A stretch of DNA of 11,629 nucleotides, from positions 1-11,629 of the forward strand of contig JBMZBC010000038.1 in NCBI GenBank assembly GCA_049611965.1. Reading direction: 5' to 3'. The DNA is from UBA10364 sp049611965. Lineage in GTDB: Bacteria; Bacteroidota; Bacteroidia; Flavobacteriales; Schleiferiaceae. The translations under genes were made by a program, and so were the position numbers. The notes under the pieces are model-generated. The model did not search any database and had not been told where the DNA came from. It was given only the letters and a program-made list of their open reading frames with translations. Of this stretch, positions 6,328 through 11,629 are shown piece by piece; the stretch's first letter is position 1, and each line of letters begins with the position of its first letter.

Positions 6328-9300
6328 TTACAGTAATACGACTCTAGCAGTCTCTGTTTCATTTGGCGTTAGTAATCTAACGAGATAAGTACCTCTTGTA
6401 TTGGGCAATTGCAGAGATTTCGTTGTCTGACCTTTGTCGAGTTCAACAGCATCTATTAAAAGACCCTGAGAAGTATAAATCTCAATCCGACCCCACAGCT
6501 GTATTGCATCAAATTCAGCAATAACCATCGAAGTTGTTGTGGGATTAGGATAAACGACCAGTGCATACCCCTTGCTTCGTCCTGAAGAAGCGGCGACCTT
6601 TCTTGGCCCTTTTGAAGGACATAAAAAGCTTGAAGTTTGACTGTTTGACCCGATCATTGGATACACCTTATCTCGGCCGTATTTAAGATCTGTTGATGAA
6701 GTAGAGGTAAACACAGTGTTGTGCGCAGAGAGGTAGTAATACGAACCATTATGAGACAGATTATTCCCGCTAGAAAAGGTTCCTTGCATATCTAGGGATG
6801 AACTGCCCAACCATTGATTATGCCCTTGATCAAGCTTAAGTAGTGACAACTGTGTGAATTTTATACCAATGCTGTTCGACTGATAGGTATTACCGGCATT
6901 GTTACCCATATGTACGGCACCTCCATATTGACGGTGCCCTGTTGTGTTATAACTCCATTCGTTGCACTCTAGTCGCAAGGATGCGTCATGCACCTCTGAT
7001 CCTAATGTATTAGAAGAAAAGACGTTATACTTCATTTGAAGCGGAGTGTTCTTTACGGAAGAGCGAAACTCAAGCCCGGTAGTACACCCATGAAAGAGGT
7101 TTCTCTCAATAAGAGTTGTATCACAGGATAGGTAGGCGCCTAATTCACATGAGGTAAAACTATTGCCGTAAAATTCGTCAGGTGCTTGAGTCGTGTAAAT
7201 TCCCGTTTGAGCATTGCTAAAATGGCAACCGTGCAAAGAGAATGAGGTGTTTGACGTAATATTCAGAGACGGCGCGCCTCCAATGAATTGGGAATTTTTA
7301 ATAAGCGCCGTAGTTCCGGATACCGACAGTCCACCCCATTGTTTTGGTCCATCATAGGTAACGGTTGAGTTTAATAGTTCAAAAGGTGAACGAACCTTTA
7401 ATTCACCCTTGTTCTTAAGCGCGATATCACAGCTACTCAATCGAACAGCGTTTAGGTTAACGGTGAGATGTTGAAGGTTGGCTATGATCCATGTAGAATT
7501 CTCTAGAGCGATGTTCCCAGAACTCTGTGGAGCAAATCTGCCCGATTCTTCTGAAATTAAAGTGCCAGAGCCTAAGGGAGTAAAATCAGCTCCGTTGACA
7601 AGCTTTAACATCCCTCGAAGCTCAATGGTCCCTTGGTCCCATTCAATAGTCGCATTTGGATGAATGACAACCTCAGCACCAGGTTCTATGATTAGACGAC
7701 TGTCATTGCCAATGGAGAGCATACTGTTCTTCGAAAGCACTAAACGGCTTCCTGAATTAATCCTCAATACTGAACGGCTTCCTTGGGAGGCACCTATTCT
7801 TAATGCGCCTTTAATCAGCAACTCACTGTTATTGCTGCCATTACCCACGAACACCTCTATATCTTGGCGGCTATCCGCTGGGACAGAGCTATGCCCAACG
7901 AAGCCGGCAGGATTGCCTAGGAACAAAGAAACTCCTTTAGCGACCTCTAACTGTTCAATGTGGGAATCGTACGAACTGAAGGCATTAAACTCCTTAGCGA
8001 TATTATAATCCGACTTAAGAACACCTAAGTGCCCAATGCGACGATGAACACCTTCAAAGGTTGTTAGCGCGTAATTAATAATATGCTCATCGGTGTAAAT
8101 ATGTTCCTGATTCGCTCCAGCCTTATCCATAGTTAAACCAGGACTGATGTAAGTATGAAACGGGATACGCTCCATATCCCCTCTAAATGGTGTATTCACG
8201 AATGCCTCACCTACATTAAGGGCACTGAATGATGGAATGAAGGTGTGGTTTGGACTGCGTACTTCTGAAAAGAACATTCGCTCAAAGGATTTTGCCGAAT
8301 TCGTAAAGGAACCCGGGGCTTCAATGTAGTTATGATAGCTGCTCTGCTTAACAAGTTTCGAAGCATTTCCCTCTATCGTCTTATGAATCTTGTGGAGCTC
8401 GTTATTAGTATTTCGTTGAATCTCACTGATGATCTTATCTGCAAGAAGATTATTGATGATTGCGTGCGTGCCTAAATTTTTAACCAGCAGAGATTGATAG
8501 GCACCTGCTTTACTACTTAGCCACAAGCGTTTGAAATGAAGTGTATTTTTAAGGTAGTTCTGACCAAAATATAGGTAGCCTGACGAACCATCCATTCCCT
8601 CAATACTAGCGCCATAGGCAATCAATGGCTTTTTAAATCCTCCTATTAGATTTGATTTAATACTGTCGAGATGTGGATCAACATGGTGCCTATAGGTCAC
8701 AAACTTCTCTTTACCCCATTGTGCAATAACATCTACTGTATCTACTAACGGAGAAGGGACATTCATATCTGAACCGTTGGAAACAGCAAATCTCCGAACG
8801 GTTCGAGGTTGCTCGTTTTTATATAAGGCGTTGAGCTGAGCTCGGTCTTGCACCGCAGTCGGATCAAGATGATCAATGAGTATTTGTCGTGCTGTGGGAG
8901 AATTCAATGCCTTTGACCATGTCTGCACTAACGACCAATGCCAAAAAACCGTGGTTAATTCTTCGATGCGCTTTGCCCCCATTTGTATACCTAAAGGCAC
9001 AAAGGCACCGTCGTGCGGAGTGTCGAAAGTTCCATAGGCGCTTATATTTTGAAAACAAGCACTGCGTTCAAGTTCCAAGAGGGCTGCTCGAGCAACCAAG
9101 CCCCCCATTGATGCTCCAACTATTATCGCCGGATAATCAGCATGCTGCTGATTTACCCAATAAAGAACTCTGATAAGGCTTTGCATATTGTCCTCTATCC
9201 GCTGTTTACTCTCCTCAAAGTCCACATGAACGATGTCATAGCCCGAGGAATGAAGAGAATCGTACATCCAGGAAAGCTTCTCCATTCCTAAAAAAACTCG

Positions 9301-10386
9301 CTCATCATTTCCATTGAGAATAATGCCGGATGCCAAGCCTTCATAGCTGATCAACCCATAAGGCTTCAGAGCACTCTCGAATCCCTCCACAACAACAATA
9401 GGCTTTTGAAGACCTAAGCCTTTGTTGGCGTACTTTATCGTAATGCTGGCCTCCTCTTTTGGGGTGTACGTTGAATAGCAAGGCGGTGAAGGCATACTTT
9501 CTGTGTACAGAACTGTATCCGGTTGGCTAACATTGAATATTAATGGAATCTGAAAGCGTGTTTCGAGCCATTTTCCAGCATCCCTGATGCGTATAGCGAG
9601 ATCTTTATGGACCAATTCTGCATGGGTCGAAGTCGTGGCGTAAGTTGCGTGAAGCACCTGGTTAAGCGTAGTTTGCCTAAAACCTTGTCCATCGTCTAAA
9701 TCAACATAAAACACAGATGGGAGTTGTTGATTGCTCTGAACCAAAGAGTCGACCAGTGAAAAGGTTAAAGTAGTCTGCTGCCCGGTTATGTAATGCGCTG
9801 AACTGTTGGTGCCGCCGAAAAACACCGTGAATTCATTTACGGCTTTTAGTGCACTGTCTAAAGGTGCCGGCGTGCTCCATGGGACGGTCTGTGCACTATC
9901 TAACCACATTTTTCGTGGAACCGTAGTAATTCTATGGCCGTCATAGAACAGCCAACCTTTATCAAAAGCTGTGGAATCTAACTCATGAACTTTGAACCAA
10001 TTTAGGTATAGCCGGACGTCTAACGACTGGGAGTCTTTGGTACTCTGTTGCTCAAATGAACTCCACGGTTTCAGGTGGGGCTGCTTTTTACCAAAGAGTA
10101 AACCACCGGAAAGTCGCTGGCTTAGAAATAAATCATTGTAGGCCAATTCGCACAGCCGCTTCGTGGTCATTTTGCCAGGTATGGAACCGTCCAGTTCATG
10201 CAGATCATAGCGTGTACCTTGAAATAAATCTCTCAACGCGCTCTGATCGTGTAAAAAGCCATGAGGAAACAGTGTATCGGGAAGCTCTGAATACAACAGT
10301 TGAACAGAGTCTTGGAGCTGGGCGAACGTACGCAGTTGAATTGTTAGAGCAGCAATAAGCGCCCAATAGAGGGTAAATTTCTTCAT
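6328..10386 (-). CDS. Secreted lipase-like hydrolase with beta-helix and T9SS sorting domain
   Basis: A 1352-residue exported protein. A signal peptide (about 1-22, cleavage likely at TFA/QLQD) leads to some 300 residues I do not recognise. Next is a lipase-like alpha/beta-hydrolase region (about 325-600): strand PIVVVEGFES, nucleophile elbow IIVGASMGGLVARAAL with Ser426, and FDTPHDGAFVPLG (454-466), a form of the DTPHxG loop common in lipases that act on large or surface lipids. The acid and histidine are unassigned; Asp540 and the histidines near 567-572 are candidates. From about 850 to 1230 short hydrophobic strands with Asn and Gly turns (INSGSRLVLSKNSMLSIGND, then NSFTSC, NLFHGC, NVFSSN) suggest a right-handed parallel beta-helix. 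Residues about 1272-1352 form a type A T9SS sorting domain (VVYPNPTTTSMVIAEF, GTYLVRLLTP). Cell-surface or released activity on an ester substrate is inferred. It may be cotranscribed with wbpE downstream. Confidence 0.85.
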   Translation of the reverse strand: MKKFTLYWALIAALTIQLRTFAQLQDSVQLLYSELPDTLFPHGFLHDQSALRDLFQGTRYDLHELDGSIPGKMTTKRLCELAYNDLFLSQRLSGGLLFGKKQPHLKPWSSFEQQSTKDSQSLDVRLYLNWFKVHELDSTAFDKGWLFYDGHRITTVPRKMWLDSAQTVPWSTPAPLDSALKAVNEFTVFFGGTNSSAHYITGQQTTLTFSLVDSLVQSNQQLPSVFYVDLDDGQGFRQTTLNQVLHATYATTSTHAELVHKDLAIRIRDAGKWLETRFQIPLIFNVSQPDTVLYTESMPSPPCYSTYTPKEEASITIKYANKGLGLQKPIVVVEGFESALKPYGLISYEGLASGIILNGNDERVFLGMEKLSWMYDSLHSSGYDIVHVDFEESKQRIEDNMQSLIRVLYWVNQQHADYPAIIVGASMGGLVARAALLELERSACFQNISAYGTFDTPHDGAFVPLGIQMGAKRIEELTTVFWHWSLVQTWSKALNSPTARQILIDHLDPTAVQDRAQLNALYKNEQPRTVRRFAVSNGSDMNVPSPLVDTVDVIAQWGKEKFVTYRHHVDPHLDSIKSNLIGGFKKPLIAYGASIEGMDGSSGYLYFGQNYLKNTLHFKRLWLSSKAGAYQSLLVKNLGTHAIINNLLADKIISEIQRNTNNELHKIHKTIEGNASKLVKQSSYHNYIEAPGSFTNSAKSFERMFFSEVRSPNHTFIPSFSALNVGEAFVNTPFRGDMERIPFHTYISPGLTMDKAGANQEHIYTDEHIINYALTTFEGVHRRIGHLGVLKSDYNIAKEFNAFSSYDSHIEQLEVAKGVSLFLGNPAGFVGHSSVPADSRQDIEVFVGNGSNNSELLIKGALRIGASQGSRSVLRINSGSRLVLSKNSMLSIGNDSRLIIEPGAEVVIHPNATIEWDQGTIELRGMLKLVNGADFTPLGSGTLISEESGRFAPQSSGNIALENSTWIIANLQHLTVNLNAVRLSSCDIALKNKGELKVRSPFELLNSTVTYDGPKQWGGLSVSGTTALIKNSQFIGGAPSLNITSNTSFSLHGCHFSNAQTGIYTTQAPDEFYGNSFTSCELGAYLSCDTTLIERNLFHGCTTGLEFRSSVKNTPLQMKYNVFSSNTLGSEVHDASLRLECNEWSYNTTGHRQYGGAVHMGNNAGNTYQSNSIGIKFTQLSLLKLDQGHNQWLGSSSLDMQGTFSSGNNLSHNGSYYYLSAHNTVFTSTSSTDLKYGRDKVYPMIGSNSQTSSFLCPSKGPRKVAASSGRSKGYALVVYPNPTTTSMVIAEFDAIQLWGRIEIYTSQGLLIDAVELDKGQTTKSLQLPNTRGTYLVRLLTPNETETARVVLL

Positions 10387-10440
10387 GGCAATAGGGTTTT
10401 AATTAAGGTGGAATACCTTCCCTATTAAATTGAAATTGCC
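10387..10440 (-). promoter_or_regulatory. Structured 5' leader abutting the start of the large T9SS gene
   Basis: In the transcript, AATAGGG (10396-10390 complement; partner arm 10420-10426) can pair with CCCTATT just upstream of the ATG. Nested inside is a second 5-bp stem, AAGGT/ACCTT (10405-10409 with 10415-10419), closed by a 5-nt loop. An 8-nt A/T bulge lies on one side. A competing outer pairing, GGCAAT (10435-10440) with ATTGCC (10387-10392), runs right up to the start codon. The arms are seen directly; any role in controlling translation is inference. Confidence 0.4.
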
Positions 10441-10468
10441 CAAATTAGGAATCAAAGAATGTGAACAA
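10441..10468 (-). promoter_or_regulatory. Candidate promoter for the large T9SS gene
   Basis: Minus strand: TTG (10466-10468), 18-bp spacer, then TAATTTG (10441-10447). This is close to the Bacteroidota -33/-7 pair TTG / TAnnTTTG, with one base short in the -7 element. Transcription from here would give a leader of roughly 45-50 nt containing the hairpin region described at 10387-10440. It lies just after the trxA terminator, where a new promoter is needed. Confidence 0.35.
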
Positions 10469-10498
10469 CTAAATCCTATTCACATTGGGAGCGTTGAC

Positions 10499-10538
10499 AA
10501 AAAAAAACACCCCCGCGGGCGAGGCCCGCGGGGGTGTT
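10499..10538 (-). terminator. Strong intrinsic terminator after trxA
   Basis: A perfect 15-bp GC-rich stem (arms 10506-10520 and 10524-10538, GCCCGCGGGGGTGTT and its complement) with a 3-nt loop is followed on the minus strand by a run of nine T residues (10507-10499). It starts 24 nt after the trxA stop. There is no T-run on the plus-strand side, so it acts in one direction. It separates trxA from the large T9SS gene. Confidence 0.95.
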
Positions 10539-10562
10539 GTGAGAATTTTATCTCGCTACTTC

Positions 10563-10880
10563 TTACATAGCGCCGTCTAGCTTCGCTGCTAGAACTTGCT
10601 TGCTTGTAGCGCCCACTTGCTTGTCTACGATTTCACCGTTTTTAAATACAAGTAGTGTTGGGATGTTACGTACACCGAACTGTTGTGCTACGGCACCGTC
10701 AGTATCTACGTTAAGTTTACCTACAACTGCTTTGCCTTCGTAATCGCCAGCCAATTCATCAACTACTGGTCCAACCATACGACATGGTCCACACCATTCC
10801 GCCCAGAAATCTACCAATACAGGCTTGTCAGACTTCATTACTACTTCTTCAAAGTTTGCTTCCGTTATTTCGAGTGCCAT
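10563..10880 (-). CDS. trxA: Thioredoxin
   Basis: A 105-residue cytoplasmic thioredoxin, a protein disulfide reductase that is itself reduced by thioredoxin reductase. The redox motif WCGPC is at 29-33 within VDFWAEWCGPCRM, and the cis-proline is Pro74 in RNIPTLLVFKNG. The Lys/Asp-rich surfaces and length are those of classic TrxA, with no signal peptide or extra domain. I chose the ATG at 10880 (MALEITEANF). An upstream in-frame GTG at 10949 would add 23 residues unlike any thioredoxin and would run through the promoter element. An exact -7 box lies 28 bp upstream, and a strong terminator follows the stop, so it is probably a single-gene transcript between two genes for T9SS-exported proteins. 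Confidence 0.96.
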   Translation of the reverse strand: MALEITEANFEEVVMKSDKPVLVDFWAEWCGPCRMVGPVVDELAGDYEGKAVVGKLNVDTDGAVAQQFGVRNIPTLLVFKNGEIVDKQVGATSKQVLAAKLDGAM

Positions 10881-10907
10881 AATAAAATGTATTTCTTTTT
10901 CTTGTAT

Positions 10908-10915
10908 CAAATGTA
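10908..10915 (-). promoter_or_regulatory. Candidate -7 promoter element for trxA
   Basis: Read on the minus strand this is TACATTTG, an exact match to the Bacteroidota -7 consensus TAnnTTTG, 28 bp before the trxA ATG. The resulting leader of about 20 nt is A-rich with no Shine-Dalgarno sequence, as expected in this phylum. No TTG lies at the usual -33 distance. Confidence 0.45.
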
Positions 10916-10990
10916 AGACCAATTTACCGCCTGATGCGATAGGCTTCACCTATGAGCTCATTTATGTTTTCCACACGTAGTTCACTACCA

Positions 10991-11629
10991 CTACTTCAGA
11001 ACGAATCGCCTTGAGATGCCTTCACTTCGAAGTATATAAACCCCTTTGGGTAAATGGCGCAGATCTAGTCTACTCGAACCTTGTACTAACGACTCACTAT
11101 GTACAATTTGACCGGTTAAATTTGTCACAGTAATGGCTCCAGCTGTTCTCATCTCCACAAGGACTGCTCCGTTGGAAGGATTCGGGTACAACCTTTTTAC
11201 TGGACCATCTGCTTCCTCCAACCCTACTATATAAGCCAGGCCAAAGGCGAACTCTCCTTTAAACCCATTTTCCTTAACGGTATCCAATCGAATCCATCTT
11301 TCAGGCATATTTATAGCGCCGTCAAACGGTATAAGTGAATCCCCTTCGAAATAGAGCTGTGTAATGATGGTGTCTGTAAAGTGTGCATCCGTGAGGTAGC
11401 CCTTAATGTGAATGTGCGAGGGACGGTTGGGATAGATGCCGGGTAATGTAGTGTGCAGGGTAGTTGAATAGCCCGTAAGCTCTAGCTCACCGCGGTAATG
11501 GTAATTATTTGGATTGCCGTCGACATTGCTGTACGCACCACTGTCGTTGGCGTGCCAGATCTGCAAAGTATACGTCGAAGGCAACGTATCAAGATCGACT
11601 GTGTCACAATCGTAACTCACGTAAAAGGT
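10991..11629 (-). CDS. T9SS-exported intradiol dioxygenase-like protein (5' end missing)
   Basis: The reading frame stays open to the right edge (first visible residues TFYVSYDCDT), giving 212 residues of a longer protein. A GTG at 11618-11620 is not a convincing start. Residues about 20-100 resemble the catalytic core of intradiol ring-cleavage dioxygenases (catechol and protocatechuate 3,4-dioxygenase fold). LQIWHANDSGAYSN supplies Tyr33, and PGIYPNRPSHIHIKG supplies Tyr66, Arg69, His72 and His74. The pattern Tyr, Tyr, His, His is the ferric-iron ligand set of the family. FTDTIITQLYFEGD matches the strand that follows. From about 144 the protein is a type A T9SS sorting domain (VKRLYPNPSNGAVLVEM, LPKGVYIL, ending RRFVLK). 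So an iron dioxygenase-like enzyme is probably exported to the cell surface or medium. Substrate unknown; activity is inferred from the ligands only. Confidence 0.8.
   Translation of the reverse strand, partial: TFYVSYDCDTVDLDTLPSTYTLQIWHANDSGAYSNVDGNPNNYHYRGELELTGYSTTLHTTLPGIYPNRPSHIHIKGYLTDAHFTDTIITQLYFEGDSLIPFDGAINMPERWIRLDTVKENGFKGEFAFGLAYIVGLEEADGPVKRLYPNPSNGAVLVEMRTAGAITVTNLTGQIVHSESLVQGSSRLDLRHLPKGVYILRSEGISRRFVLK

Noticed and set aside
7478..8008. Two adjacent plus-strand open frames (61 and 114 residues) inside the large T9SS gene
   Set aside because: Opposite-strand shadows of the beta-helix coding region. Proline-rich, atypical composition, and no promoter or family resemblance.
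10499..10538. Treating the GC-rich hairpin as a bidirectional terminator or a mobile-element end
   Set aside because: Only the minus-strand side has a T-run, no matching inverted repeat occurs elsewhere in the window, and no transposase is nearby.
10881..10949. A 23-residue N-terminal extension of thioredoxin from a GTG start
   Set aside because: It overlaps the -7 promoter element, and classic thioredoxins begin at the internal ATG (10880).
10939..10961. Hairpin ATAGG/CCTAT and palindrome ATGAGCTCAT upstream of trxA, as operator or terminator
   Set aside because: The stem is only 5 bp with no T-run, and the palindrome is a short sequence that can occur by chance. Nothing links it to a known regulator.

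Overview
The window looks like a piece of a Bacteroidota chromosome, most likely a Flavobacteriales-type environmental (perhaps marine) bacterium. Three things support this. Two genes end in type A C-terminal sorting domains of the type IX secretion system (T9SS). Starts lack clear Shine-Dalgarno sequences and are preceded by A-rich leaders. Matches to the Bacteroidota -7 promoter element TAnnTTTG lie at plausible distances from genes. Several proteins (DUF2452, the two-helix plus TPR-like protein, the TrmH variant) also match families I associate with this phylum. No tRNA, rRNA, insertion sequence, CRISPR array or phage gene is visible.

Layout, left to right. Positions 1-126 hold the 3' end of an unrecognised plus-strand gene whose stop overlaps the stop of a minus-strand TrmH-type rRNA/tRNA ribose methyltransferase (123-806). 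Divergent from trmH, a plus-strand run of five housekeeping or unknown genes fills 842-3498: a small membrane protein with TPR-like helices, a SRPBCC ligand-binding protein, a DUF429 RNase H-like protein, a DUF2452 protein and a phospholipase/carboxylesterase-type hydrolase. The last four are almost fused (13-nt overlap, 3-nt gap, 1-nt stop-start overlap) and are probably one transcript.

From 3499 to the right edge everything is on the minus strand. In transcription order, right to left: the 3' part of a T9SS-exported intradiol dioxygenase-like protein (10991-11629); thioredoxin trxA (10563-10880) with its own promoter and a very strong intrinsic terminator (10499-10538); a 1352-residue secreted protein combining a lipase-like alpha/beta-hydrolase, a predicted beta-helix and a T9SS sorting domain (6328-10386); and a three-gene nucleotide-sugar cassette matching WbpE, WbpD and WbpI (6259 down to 3499), joined by two ATGA overlaps.

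How they may work together: WbpE (3-aminotransferase), WbpD (3-N-acetyltransferase) and WbpI (2-epimerase) are the last three steps to UDP-ManNAc(3NAc)A. The first two enzymes (WbpA and WbpB types) are not in the window. In Porphyromonas gingivalis, sugars of the Wbp/Vim pathway link T9SS cargo C termini to surface lipopolysaccharide. Finding a Wbp cassette directly downstream of T9SS cargo genes is therefore suggestive, but functional linkage here is inference. The least ordinary proteins are the T9SS-exported intradiol dioxygenase-like protein and the hydrolase/beta-helix chimera. I did not find a clear defence system or other wholly new multi-gene system.
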